Below, one piece after another: positions 34,925 through 43,976 of a stretch of DNA of 64,000 nucleotides (position 1 is its first letter; every line of letters starts with the position of its first letter). Position numbers and translations under genes: made by a program. The notes below the pieces were generated by a model, which searched no databases, was not told the DNA's origin, and saw nothing but the letters and a program-made list of their open reading frames with translations. Origin of the DNA: Sphingobacteriia bacterium 28-36-52 (GTDB lineage Bacteria; Bacteroidota; Bacteroidia; Chitinophagales; Chitinophagaceae). The stretch spans positions 157,676 through 221,675 of the forward strand of contig NCGN01000008.1 of assembly GCA_002281575.1 (NCBI GenBank). Direction: 5' to 3'.

Positions 34925-36604
34925 ATGCAGAATAAACTATTTCATATAAGCTTATGTTTAATAAGTTCAATTATTTTTCATGGTTGTAAAAAAAATAATC
35001 AAGTAACTGAAACCCCAATAGTAATTCCACAAGCACTTCTTAATACATCTATTCAATTAAATAATCTTGTTGTTAATTCAAGTGCTAACTATGACGTAAA
35101 CATTGCTACCAAAATTAAACTTGCCTTTAATAACAAGGTTGATAAAGTAACTGTTCCTCAAGCTGTAACTATATCTTTAAATGGAGTGGAGAATGTTACA
35201 TTAAATTTTTCATACGAGAATAATGATAGTAGTATTGTTGTTGTCCCTAGTACTCCTTTAAAGCATTTATCTAAGTATTTAGTTAGTGTAAGTACAAGCT
35301 TGACGTCTTCGCAAAAAGGGAAATTAAATATTCCTATTTCAATTAGTTTTATCACCAGCATTGATTCTACCAATAAGTTTCCGGTCATATCTGATAATGC
35401 ATTATTGGATACTATTCAAAAAAGAACGTTTAAGTATTTCTGGGATTTTGCACACCCCGTATCGGGATTATCTAGAGAAAGAAATTCTTCAGGCGAAATT
35501 GTAACCATTGGTGGGTCTGGTTTTGGTATTATGTCATTAATTGTTGCTGTTGATAGAAACTTTATTACTCGTGCTCAAGCATTAGAAAGGTTAAAATTAA
35601 TTGTTGACTTTCTAAAAAACAAAGCGCAAAAATTTCATGGAGCTTTCCCGCATTGGATAAATGGCACAACTGGAGAAGTAATACCCTTTAGTTCAAAAGA
35701 CAACGGTGCTGATTTAGTTGAAACATCTTATTTAATTGCAGGTCTACTTTCGGCTAGAATGTATTTTAATGAGTCAACTGTTTCTGAAAACACACTAAGG
35801 GCTGATATCAATTCAATTTGGGATGGAGTAGAATGGAATTGGTTTAGACAAAATAACCAAGATGTACTTTATTGGCATTGGAGTCCTAATTTTCAATGGG
35901 AAATGAATTTAAAAATCCAAGGTTGGAATGAATGTTTAATTACCTATATATTGGCTTCATCCTCAAATAATAATAATATACCTACTTCTGTATACCATAA
36001 TGGTTTTGCTCGAAGTGGGGCTATGGTTAATAACAATTCATATTATAATATTCAGTTAACATTAGGTCCGGCATTCGGTGGTCCTTTGTTTTTTGCGCAG
36101 TATAGTTTTTTAGGAATTGACCCTCGTGGATTAAGCGATCAATACACTAATTATAATAATTATGTAGTAAATCATACTAGAATAAACTATGAATATTGTA
36201 AAGCGAATCCTAAACAGTTTTTTGGTTACAGCGAGAATGCATGGGGACTTACTGCAAGTGATATTCCCAATGGGTATGCTGCAAGTTCGCCCACAAATGA
36301 TTTGGGGGTAATTACCCCTACTGCTGCATTGTCATCTTTTCCATATACACCCAAAGAGAGCATGCAAGCGCTCAGATTTTTTTACTATATGCTTGGCGAT
36401 AAAATTTGGTCTGATTATGGTTTTGTTGATGCTTACAAATTGCAAGATTTATGGTTTGCCAGTTCTACATTGGCTATTGATCAGGGACCAATTATTATCA
36501 TGATCGAAAATTATCGATCTGGACTCATTTGGGGCTTATTAACTTCATGCCCTGAACTTAAAGTGGGTATGAGAAAGCTTGGTTTTACTGCGCCATATTT
36601 ATAA
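34925..36604 (+). CDS. GH144-like endo-beta-glucanase (glucoamylase-like family)
   Basis: 559 residues; lipobox I-F-H-G-C-K. Residues ~40-145 form a Big_5/Ig-like domain. From ~155 the (alpha/alpha)6 catalytic domain begins: Q-K-R-T-F-K-Y-F-W-D-F-A-H-P-V-S-G-L-S-R, G-F-G-I-M-S-L-I-V, D-N-G-A-D-L-V-E-T-S-Y-L, W-S-P-N-F-Q-W-E-M-N and L-G-V-I-T-P-T-A-A-L. This is the PF10091-type family that includes GH144 endo-beta-1,2-glucanases, founded on a Chitinophaga enzyme. Substrate is an inference. It follows GH30 by 17 bp and its end overlaps the untranslated lead of the next gene. Confidence 0.85.
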   Translation: MQNKLFHISLCLISSIIFHGCKKNNQVTETPIVIPQALLNTSIQLNNLVVNSSANYDVNIATKIKLAFNNKVDKVTVPQAVTISLNGVENVTLNFSYENNDSSIVVVPSTPLKHLSKYLVSVSTSLTSSQKGKLNIPISISFITSIDSTNKFPVISDNALLDTIQKRTFKYFWDFAHPVSGLSRERNSSGEIVTIGGSGFGIMSLIVAVDRNFITRAQALERLKLIVDFLKNKAQKFHGAFPHWINGTTGEVIPFSSKDNGADLVETSYLIAGLLSARMYFNESTVSENTLRADINSIWDGVEWNWFRQNNQDVLYWHWSPNFQWEMNLKIQGWNECLITYILASSSNNNNIPTSVYHNGFARSGAMVNNNSYYNIQLTLGPAFGGPLFFAQYSFLGIDPRGLSDQYTNYNNYVVNHTRINYEYCKANPKQFFGYSENAWGLTASDIPNGYAASSPTNDLGVITPTAALSSFPYTPKESMQALRFFYYMLGDKIWSDYGFVDAYKLQDLWFASSTLAIDQGPIIIMIENYRSGLIWGLLTSCPELKVGMRKLGFTAPYL

Positions 36605-36614
36605 AAATTCATTT

Positions 36615-38369
36615 ATGAAACTTTATAGTATTTTATTTATCATCATTCTTTTGGGATCAGGTGGGTTATTGGCCCAACAGAAAACATATTGCAATCCAAT
36701 CAATATTGATTACGGATTTACACCAATTCCTAATTTTTCTGAATGGGGCAAACACCGTGCTACTGCTGATCCTGTCATTGTAAATTTTAAAGGAGATTAT
36801 TATTTATTTAGTACGAATCAATGGGGCTATTGGCATAGTAATGATATGCTTAAATGGAACTTTATTTCTAAGAAATTCCTAAGACCTTGGAACAAAGGTT
36901 ATGATGAACTCTGTGCACCTGCAGTTGGTGTTATTGGTGATACAATGATTGTTTTTGGATCTACTTATACCAATAATTTTACTTTATGGATGAGTACCAA
37001 TCCAAAAGCTAATGAATGGAAACCATTGGTTGATTCGTTTGAAATTGGTGGTTGGGACCCAGCTTTTTTTACAGATGATGATGGTAAATTGTACATGTAT
37101 AATGGTAGTAGCAATGTGTTTCCTTTATATGGAATAGAGTTAGATCGGAAAACTTTTAAACCAATTGGAACTCGTAAAGAAATTTATCACCTTAAATCAT
37201 GGAGATATGGTTGGCAAAGATTTGGTGAGCATATGGATAATACCTTTTTAGACGCATTCATGGAAGGTGCATGGATTACTAAATACAAAAACAAATATTA
37301 TTTGCAATATGGAGCTCCAGGTACTGAATTCAGTGGCTATGCAGATGGTGTAGCAATCGGAAATTCGCCTTTAGGACATTTTGAAGAGCAATCGGACCCA
37401 TTGAGTATGAAGCTTGGAGGTTTTGCAAGAGGTGCAGGACATGGGGCAAGTTTTCAAGATAATTCTGGAAAATATTGGCATGTAAGTACTATCATGTTAT
37501 CTGTTAAGAACAATTTTGAAAGAAGAATTGGAATTTGGCCAACTGGATTTGATGCCGATGATATGATGTGGACAAGCACGGCTTTTGGTGATTATCCTCA
37601 TTATTCACCAAAGTATAGAGAAATGGATCAAGTTCCACTACAATCTAATCCGGCATTTACTGGTTGGATGCTATTGAATTATAGAAAGCCTGTTAGGGTT
37701 TCTTCTACACTGGGAGGATATAGTGCAAATAATATCAACGATGAGCAAATGAAAACCTATTGGAGTGCTGTTTCTGCCAATCAATCTGAGTGGTTGCAAT
37801 CTGATTTGGGTTCTATTGTAAAGGTAAATGCAATACAAATTAATTATGCCGATCAAGATGCTACATTTTTGGGTAAGCAAACCAATTTGTATCATCAATA
37901 CAAAATATTTGCTTCAGATGACGGTGTTAAATGGAACTTAATCATCGACAAATCATCTAATAAAACAGATATTCCACACGAATATGTTGAATTGGAGAAG
38001 CCAATTCTTACTCGGTTTCTTAGAATGGAAAATGTACATATGGCATCAGGTAAATTTGCCATTAGTGGTTTTAGAGTGTTTGGTATTGGGAATGGACCTA
38101 AACCCCCACCAGTTAATCAATTTATGGTACTAAGAACTGAAAAAGACAAAAGGAGTGCTTGGATTAAATGGTCGCCAGTTGATGATGCCTATGGGTATAA
38201 TATTTACTATGGAACTAGTCCTGATAAGTTATATAATTGCATCACAGTTCATGATATAAATGAGTATTGGTTTAACGGAATGGATTTGAAAAAGCCTTAT
38301 TATTACACTATTGAAGCAATTAGTGAAAATGGGCAATCTGATAAATTTAAAATTTTAAAAGTGGAATAA
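36615..38369 (+). CDS. GH43-like five-bladed propeller hydrolase with discoidin and Fn3 domains
   Basis: 584 residues from ATG 36615, signal peptide ending L-L-A-Q. Residues ~40-345 resemble a GH43/GH117-type propeller: R-A-T-A-D-P-V-I-V (base Asp), G-G-W-D-P-A-F-F-T-D-D-D-G-K-L-Y (pKa Asp), M-E-G-A-W-I-T-K (acid Glu). Residues ~350-490 form an F5/8-type C discoidin domain (Y-W-S-A-V-S-A-N-Q-S-E-W-L-Q-S-D-L-G), and the last ~90 residues an Fn3 module. Likely a secreted exo-acting side-chain enzyme with carbohydrate-binding appendages. The stop overlaps the GH3 start (TAATG). Confidence 0.85.
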   Translation: MKLYSILFIIILLGSGGLLAQQKTYCNPINIDYGFTPIPNFSEWGKHRATADPVIVNFKGDYYLFSTNQWGYWHSNDMLKWNFISKKFLRPWNKGYDELCAPAVGVIGDTMIVFGSTYTNNFTLWMSTNPKANEWKPLVDSFEIGGWDPAFFTDDDGKLYMYNGSSNVFPLYGIELDRKTFKPIGTRKEIYHLKSWRYGWQRFGEHMDNTFLDAFMEGAWITKYKNKYYLQYGAPGTEFSGYADGVAIGNSPLGHFEEQSDPLSMKLGGFARGAGHGASFQDNSGKYWHVSTIMLSVKNNFERRIGIWPTGFDADDMMWTSTAFGDYPHYSPKYREMDQVPLQSNPAFTGWMLLNYRKPVRVSSTLGGYSANNINDEQMKTYWSAVSANQSEWLQSDLGSIVKVNAIQINYADQDATFLGKQTNLYHQYKIFASDDGVKWNLIIDKSSNKTDIPHEYVELEKPILTRFLRMENVHMASGKFAISGFRVFGIGNGPKPPPVNQFMVLRTEKDKRSAWIKWSPVDDAYGYNIYYGTSPDKLYNCITVHDINEYWFNGMDLKKPYYYTIEAISENGQSDKFKILKVE

Positions 38370-40648
38370 TGAAAAACATAATAAAATTTGCTTTGACTTT
38401 TGGTTGGCTTTTTATTTTAAGTGAACTGAGTGCACAGGATGCTAAAATGAATGCATTCATCAACCAGTTGATGGCTAAAATGACATTAGAGGAAAAATTG
38501 GGTCAGCTTAATTTACCTAGCTCTGGCGATTTTGTTACGGGTGCTGCTGCCAGTTCTGATATTGCTAAGAAAATTGAAGCCGGTAAAGTAGGTGGCTTAT
38601 TCAATATTAAATCTGTTGCTAAAATTAAAGAGGTACAAAAGTTAGCAGTTGAAAAAAGTAGACTCAAAATTCCGTTGATGTTTGGAATGGATGTGATTCA
38701 CGGATATGAAACGGTGTTTCCCATCCCTTTAGGAATGAGTGCAACCTGGGATATGGCTTTAATTGAACGTAGTGCAAGAATTGCGGCCAACGAAGCCAGT
38801 TCAGATGGAATTAACTGGACTTTTTCTCCAATGGTAGATGTTTCTAGAGATCCAAGATGGGGTAGAATTTCAGAAGGAAATGGAGAAGATCCTTACTTGG
38901 GTGCGCAAATTGCCAAAGCAATGGTGAAGGGGTACCAAGGCAATGATTTGTCTAAAAATAATACCTTGCTTTCTTGTGTAAAACATTATGCGCTGTATGG
39001 TGCTGCTGAAGCTGGAAGAGATTATGGTACTACCGATATGAGTCGTGTAAGAATGTTTAATGAATATATGTTGCCTTATAAAGCTGCAGTAGATGCCGGT
39101 GTTGGCTCTGTAATGGCTTCCTTTAATGAGATTGATGGATTGCCTGCACACGGCAATAAATGGTTGTTAACCGATGTATTAAAAAAGCAATGGGGTTTTA
39201 AAGGAATGGTTGTATCCGATTATACCGGCATTAATGAAATGATTGCACATGGGGTTGGAGATTTAAAAACAGTTTCTGCATTATCTATGAATGCGGGCTT
39301 AGATATGGATATGGTAGGGGAAGGATTTTTAACCACTTTAGGTGCTTCATTAAAAGAGAAAAAAGTTTCACAAGCTCGAATTGATGAAGCGTGTAGAAAA
39401 ATTTTAGAAGCCAAATACAGATTGGGTTTATTTGAAGATCCTTATAGATATATTGACGAGAATAGAGCAAAAACAGAAGTGTTTTCTGCTGCCAATAGAA
39501 AAGAAGCAAGAACCATTGCTGCACAGAGTTTTGTGTTATTGAAGAATGCCAACAATACTTTGCCTTTAAAAAAATCTGGCTCCATTGCATTAATTGGACC
39601 ATTAGCTGATAATAAAGAAAATATGGGTGGTACTTGGAGTGTAGCCGCTAATTTAAGTAAAGCCACTTCTTTGTTACAAGCATTCAAAGAAACTATTGGA
39701 GACAAAGTAGCTATTCATTACGCAAAGGGTTCAAATTTAGATGCTGATGCCAAATTTGAAGAGCGTGCTGGTATGTTTGGTAAGTCTTTAAAGCGAGATG
39801 AAAGAACCGATGACCAACTATTGAATGAAGCTTTGGATGCAGCTGCCAAGTCTGACGTTATTGTAGTTGCTGCTGGGGAGAGTGCTGAAATGAGCGGTGA
39901 AGCAAGTAGTAGAAGTAACTTGGATATTCCTGGTGTTCAAAAGAATTTAATTAAAGCTTTATTAAAAACCGGTAAGCCGGTTGTATTGGTATTGTTCACA
40001 GGAAGACCATTAACCCTTACTTGGGAAAATGAATATGTTCCTGCTATTTTAAATGTTTGGTTTCCTGGTTCTGAAGGTCCTTATGCTATTGCTGATGTAT
40101 TGTTTGGCGATGTGAATCCTTCTGGAAAATTATCTGCTACTTTTCCTCAGAATGTTGGGCAGGTACCTTTGTTTTACAACCATAAAAACACTGGCCGTCC
40201 TTTGCGTGGACCTTGGTTTCAAAAGTTTCAGAGCAATTATTTAGATGTGAGCAATGATCCATTGTATCCTTTTGGTTATGGCTTAAGCTACACGAGTTTT
40301 AGTTACAGTGATGTAGTATTAAGTAGTTCAAAAGCAAAAGGGAATCAAGCGGTAACTGCTTCTGTAACCCTTACCAATACTGGCGCATACGAGGGAAAAG
40401 AAGTGGTACAATTGTATATAAGAGATTTAGTTGGTTCTATTACCAGACCGGTTAGTGAGTTAAAAGGATTTCAAAAAATTAGTTTGAAACCCGGTGAATC
40501 TACTAAAGTAAGTTTTACCATAACGCCCGAAGATTTGAAATTCTACAATTATGATTTGAAATACGATTGGGAAGCTGGCGATTTTGAAATCATGATTGGT
40601 ACCAATGCGCAAACTGTTAAAAAAGCCAATATTAATTGGAGTAAATAA
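38369..40648 (+). CDS. bglX: GH3 beta-glucosidase, BglX-like
   Basis: 759 residues with signal peptide (W-L-F-I-L-S-E-L-S-A-Q), so periplasmic. GH3 N-terminal domain with M-D-V-I-H-G, K-H-Y-A-L-Y-G, nucleophile D284 in G-M-V-V-S-D-Y; C-terminal (alpha/beta)6 domain with A-G-E-S-A-E-M-S-G-E-A-S-S-R as acid/base loop region; and a terminal Fn3-like domain (G-K-E-V-V-Q-L-Y-I-R-D). Length fits the BglX group. It would split imported beta-gluco-oligosaccharides to glucose. Start is translationally coupled to the GH43-like gene. Last enzyme of the locus. Confidence 0.93.
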   Translation: MKNIIKFALTFGWLFILSELSAQDAKMNAFINQLMAKMTLEEKLGQLNLPSSGDFVTGAAASSDIAKKIEAGKVGGLFNIKSVAKIKEVQKLAVEKSRLKIPLMFGMDVIHGYETVFPIPLGMSATWDMALIERSARIAANEASSDGINWTFSPMVDVSRDPRWGRISEGNGEDPYLGAQIAKAMVKGYQGNDLSKNNTLLSCVKHYALYGAAEAGRDYGTTDMSRVRMFNEYMLPYKAAVDAGVGSVMASFNEIDGLPAHGNKWLLTDVLKKQWGFKGMVVSDYTGINEMIAHGVGDLKTVSALSMNAGLDMDMVGEGFLTTLGASLKEKKVSQARIDEACRKILEAKYRLGLFEDPYRYIDENRAKTEVFSAANRKEARTIAAQSFVLLKNANNTLPLKKSGSIALIGPLADNKENMGGTWSVAANLSKATSLLQAFKETIGDKVAIHYAKGSNLDADAKFEERAGMFGKSLKRDERTDDQLLNEALDAAAKSDVIVVAAGESAEMSGEASSRSNLDIPGVQKNLIKALLKTGKPVVLVLFTGRPLTLTWENEYVPAILNVWFPGSEGPYAIADVLFGDVNPSGKLSATFPQNVGQVPLFYNHKNTGRPLRGPWFQKFQSNYLDVSNDPLYPFGYGLSYTSFSYSDVVLSSSKAKGNQAVTASVTLTNTGAYEGKEVVQLYIRDLVGSITRPVSELKGFQKISLKPGESTKVSFTITPEDLKFYNYDLKYDWEAGDFEIMIGTNAQTVKKANINWSK

Positions 40649-40674
40649 TTAGCCTTACTATTCAAATAAACAAT

Positions 40675-42135
40675 ATGAAATTTTTTGTACCTATTCTTTT
40701 AGTTGGATTAATCACCACTACTGCTCATGCGCAGGTTAAACCAGAATGGACTGCAGTGTTTAGTAAAATAAACGCTGAAATAGACCAACACTCTAAAGCT
40801 TATAGTAGTTTAAAAACCGCCACTGAAACCATTGGACATCGTTTAACTGGTTCGGAGAACGGAAAAAAAGCAGAAACTTTTGCATACAATTTATTGAAGT
40901 CTTATGGCTTTAAAGACGTGAAATACCAACCATTTGAAGTAGAGAGCTGGAGTAGGGGAACACTGTCTGTAAAAATTGGCACCGACCTCAATAACTTACA
41001 AACTGTGAAGTCTGTTTCTTTGGCCCATGCTCCTGTAAAAGCCAATGTGAAACTAGAATTGGTAGACATGGGTAATGGATTAGAAGAAGATTATATCAAT
41101 AACCCAGGTAAAGTAACTGGTAAAATTGCGGTGGTGTATTTAGGTATTTTACCAGGCTCTAAAACTGGTTTAAAAAATCTTCACCGTTCAGAAAAAACAG
41201 CTTTGTCTACTAAGTATGGTGCAAAAGGTATCATCATTATCAATACTGCAACTGGTGGTATTTTATTAACTGGTACTGCATCTGTAACGGGTAAATTAAT
41301 TCCCGATCCTGCTGTTTGCATTGGCAAAGAAGATGGTTTAAAGTTGAAGGAAGACATGAAGAAAGCAACACATTATGCTTCTATTGATATGACCAATCAA
41401 TCTGGTTTAATTAAAGCAAGGAATGTGATTGCTACTATTAAAGGAAAAACAATGCCGAAAGAAAAAGTAATTGTTGGTGGACACTTAGATAGTTGGGATT
41501 TAGCTACTGGTGCCATTGATAATGGTATTGGTTCTTTTGCTGTAATTGATATGGCTAGAACGTATATGGCCTTAAAATTACAGCCTGAGCGTACTGTTGA
41601 ATTTGTACTTTTCATGGGAGAAGAAGAAGGCTTATTGGGCTCTAGGGCTTATGTAGATCAGGCTATCAAGAACAATACATTAGATCAAGTGCGTTATATG
41701 CTTAACTACGATATGACCAATGATCCTAAGGGATTTTCTACCACTATTGCAGAGAGTAAAGAGTTGTTTGTAGGTATTGGTGCCATTGTGCAAGCAGCTG
41801 ATACCAGTTATAAAAATTTATTTAATAATGGAGCTGGTTTGCACAGCGATCATCAACCTTTTATGTTACAAGGTATTCCTACTGGTGGTGGTGCAGGCGG
41901 CAGATTGCCCAATAATGCAGGTCTTTGTTACCATGCAGACTGCGACGACTTTAAATTGGTAGACGAAAAAGGCTTAAAGAATACAGTGCGCAATGGCGCT
42001 ATATTATTGTATGGCATTGCAGATTCTAAAGAATTAAAATCTAGAAGGTTCACCGACACTGAAGTGCGCGACTTTATGATTAAGAACAATCTGAAAGAAG
42101 CATTGGAAATAGCTGGTGAGTGGAGGTGGAAATAA
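40675..42135 (+). CDS. M28-family zinc aminopeptidase with PA domain
   Basis: 486 residues, signal peptide ending T-A-H-A-Q. PA-like insert at ~125-240. Catalytic M28 domain: V-G-G-H270-L-D272-S-W-D, A-I-D282-N-G-I-G, G-E-E-E-G-L-L-G-S (general base and metal Glu), Y-D-M-T-N-D and the late H-S-D-H-Q-P. All metal ligands of a di-zinc exopeptidase are visible. Relatives cleave amino acids from peptides in the periplasm or outside. It is 26 bp after the GH3 gene, so it may ride on the glycan-locus transcript, though the function is unrelated. A convergent gene starts at its stop. Confidence 0.9.
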   Translation: MKFFVPILLVGLITTTAHAQVKPEWTAVFSKINAEIDQHSKAYSSLKTATETIGHRLTGSENGKKAETFAYNLLKSYGFKDVKYQPFEVESWSRGTLSVKIGTDLNNLQTVKSVSLAHAPVKANVKLELVDMGNGLEEDYINNPGKVTGKIAVVYLGILPGSKTGLKNLHRSEKTALSTKYGAKGIIIINTATGGILLTGTASVTGKLIPDPAVCIGKEDGLKLKEDMKKATHYASIDMTNQSGLIKARNVIATIKGKTMPKEKVIVGGHLDSWDLATGAIDNGIGSFAVIDMARTYMALKLQPERTVEFVLFMGEEEGLLGSRAYVDQAIKNNTLDQVRYMLNYDMTNDPKGFSTTIAESKELFVGIGAIVQAADTSYKNLFNNGAGLHSDHQPFMLQGIPTGGGAGGRLPNNAGLCYHADCDDFKLVDEKGLKNTVRNGAILLYGIADSKELKSRRFTDTEVRDFMIKNNLKEALEIAGEWRWK

Positions 42136-42756
42136 TTATGCTTCCCCTCTTTTATTAAATAGCTTTTGTATTTGCAAAGACAAATAAACAGTGATGACGG
42201 CGCAGATAATTCCTGCCCCTACATCTAGTGGAAAGTGTTGTGCCAAATAAACCCTGGAATAGCCTGCTAACAATGCAGCGGTGAATCCAATTAGCCAAAA
42301 ATAAGTATAGGGTAGTAGTAAACAGCCTAGTAAGAATAAGCTAAATGCGGTGGTAGTATGACCTGATGGAAAGCTATTATTGCTGTGTACGGTTACTCCT
42401 TTTACGGTATGGATGGGGCTATGAGTAGTTGATTCAATTGCTGCAGTTGGCCTGGCTTCGTTGGGATAAATAATTTTTTTCCCTGTTTGAACCAGTAAGG
42501 TAGAAAGTACAATGGCGCTGAGTATCAGCGGCAATAATTTTCGTTTAAAAAAAATAAAGTACAGCCCTACTGGTACCCAGAATATACCATCTCCTGCATG
42601 GGTAAAATATTGAAAAAAGAAATCGGCAGTAGATCCTAGATTGTGGTTCAATAATAAAAACAAGTCTTCTTTGCCTCCAAGAAATGAAAATAAAAGCAGG
42701 ATTATTCCTGTTGCAATACTGAGGGTGGCTCCTGTTTTAAAAGCTGATATATTCAT
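42136..42756 (-). CDS. PAP2-family membrane phosphatase
   Basis: 206 residues with five or six transmembrane segments. Acid-phosphatase signature: K-K-I-I-Y-P-N-E-A-R-P (motif 1), P-S-G-H-T-T-T-A-F (motif 2), S-R-V-Y-L-A-Q-H-F-P-L-D-V (motif 3). PAP2 membrane enzymes act on undecaprenyl pyrophosphate, phosphatidic acid or lipid A phosphates; which of these applies is not decidable here. It lies 11 bp downstream of the homoserine dehydrogenase gene and is probably read through from the SAM-regulated operon. Confidence 0.9.
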   Translation of the reverse strand: MNISAFKTGATLSIATGIILLLFSFLGGKEDLFLLLNHNLGSTADFFFQYFTHAGDGIFWVPVGLYFIFFKRKLLPLILSAIVLSTLLVQTGKKIIYPNEARPTAAIESTTHSPIHTVKGVTVHSNNSFPSGHTTTAFSLFLLGCLLLPYTYFWLIGFTAALLAGYSRVYLAQHFPLDVGAGIICAVITVYLSLQIQKLFNKRGEA

Positions 42757-42767
42757 ACGTAAATATA

Positions 42768-43952
42768 TTAAATAACGCCCGCAAGTTCTAGGCTTCTCTT
42801 TTTTAAGTGAACAATATCTAAGTCATCTATAATTGCGTCTGGCGTTAAAACCAATGAAGTGTTGTTTTGCTTCCACCAATTATTGTTAATGAGTTTATTG
42901 CAATGCAAAACGCCAATTAAATATTTTCTTTCTGCTTGTGCATGCCATTCTTCTATCCATTCAAAATCTTCTCTGGGTATGTATTTCCAATCATCAAAAC
43001 TTACATACACTTTCAAATAATAGTCGTTGGATAGTTCATGAGGTTGATGGTGGTATAATTTTTTATACTCGTATTTGTAATTATATCTTAATGCAGCAAT
43101 ATCACTTAGTACTGCAGATGCAGTTGGGAAGCTTCCTGCTCCTTTTCCATAGAAAAATTGTTTGTCTGCAAAGCCCGATTCAATAACAACCCCATTGTAT
43201 TCATTTTTTACAAATGACAATGGGTCACTCAATGGTACAAATTGCGGTAATACAAATGCAGCTACTTTTCCATTTTTTAACTTTTTTGCTTGTCCAATTA
43301 ACTTGATATCAAAACCTTTTTCTTTGGCTACTATTGCATCGGATCCCTGTACATTTTGAATGCCTGTAAATAAAATTTCAGTTGGTGCACTTACAATTCC
43401 ATATGCATGGTTTAATAAAATGGTCCATTTGTTTAGTGCATCATATCCCTCCACGTCTAGCTTGGGGTTGCTTTCAGCAAACCCTAGTTGCTGTGCCAGC
43501 AACAGCGCTTCTGAAAAAAATAAGTCGTTGTCATAATACTCTTCTAAGTTTCTAATTACTGGAATAGAAGCGCAAGCTGCCGCTTCGTATAAGAAAGGAA
43601 GGTCTGTTTCTTTTTGCAAAGCCAATAACGCGGGTAAATTATCGGCAATCATTTTTTTGCTCGCACTTACTACCGACTTTCCATTTTTTAATGCGGTTGA
43701 TACAATATCAAACGCAGCCACTGAATCATCAATTACTTCTACTATTACATTAATTTCCGGGTCTTGCAACAATTCGTTTTTATCGGAAGTAAATAATGCT
43801 TCCGGCGCATTTCTTTTCTTGGCTGTATTCTTAATACATACTTTTTTGATGCTCGCTTTTAATGAGGGTGTTTGTTGCAATACTTTGTACAATCCTTCTC
43901 CAACTACACCAAATCCAAATAATCCGATTATTAACTGTTTGTGGGTTTCCAT
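42768..43952 (-). CDS. hom: Homoserine dehydrogenase
   Basis: 394 residues. NAD(P)-binding N-terminus G-L-F-G-F-G-V-V-G-E-G-L; substrate domain with S-A-S-K-K-M-I-A-D, Y-E-A-A-A-C-A-S-I-P-V-I-R (catalytic region) and G-K-G-A-G-S-F-P-T-A-S-A-V. Reduces aspartate semialdehyde to homoserine, the branch point to methionine and threonine. The C-terminal tail after residue ~310 is short and lacks an obvious ACT regulatory domain. It lies 24 bp after the PLP-enzyme gene in the unit led by the SAM-I riboswitch, so SAM feedback controls it at RNA level. Confidence 0.93.
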   Translation of the reverse strand: METHKQLIIGLFGFGVVGEGLYKVLQQTPSLKASIKKVCIKNTAKKRNAPEALFTSDKNELLQDPEINVIVEVIDDSVAAFDIVSTALKNGKSVVSASKKMIADNLPALLALQKETDLPFLYEAAACASIPVIRNLEEYYDNDLFFSEALLLAQQLGFAESNPKLDVEGYDALNKWTILLNHAYGIVSAPTEILFTGIQNVQGSDAIVAKEKGFDIKLIGQAKKLKNGKVAAFVLPQFVPLSDPLSFVKNEYNGVVIESGFADKQFFYGKGAGSFPTASAVLSDIAALRYNYKYEYKKLYHHQPHELSNDYYLKVYVSFDDWKYIPREDFEWIEEWHAQAERKYLIGVLHCNKLINNNWWKQNNTSLVLTPDAIIDDLDIVHLKKRSLELAGVI

Positions 43953-43976
43953 TTTGTTTCTTTCTTTTAGGGTTTG

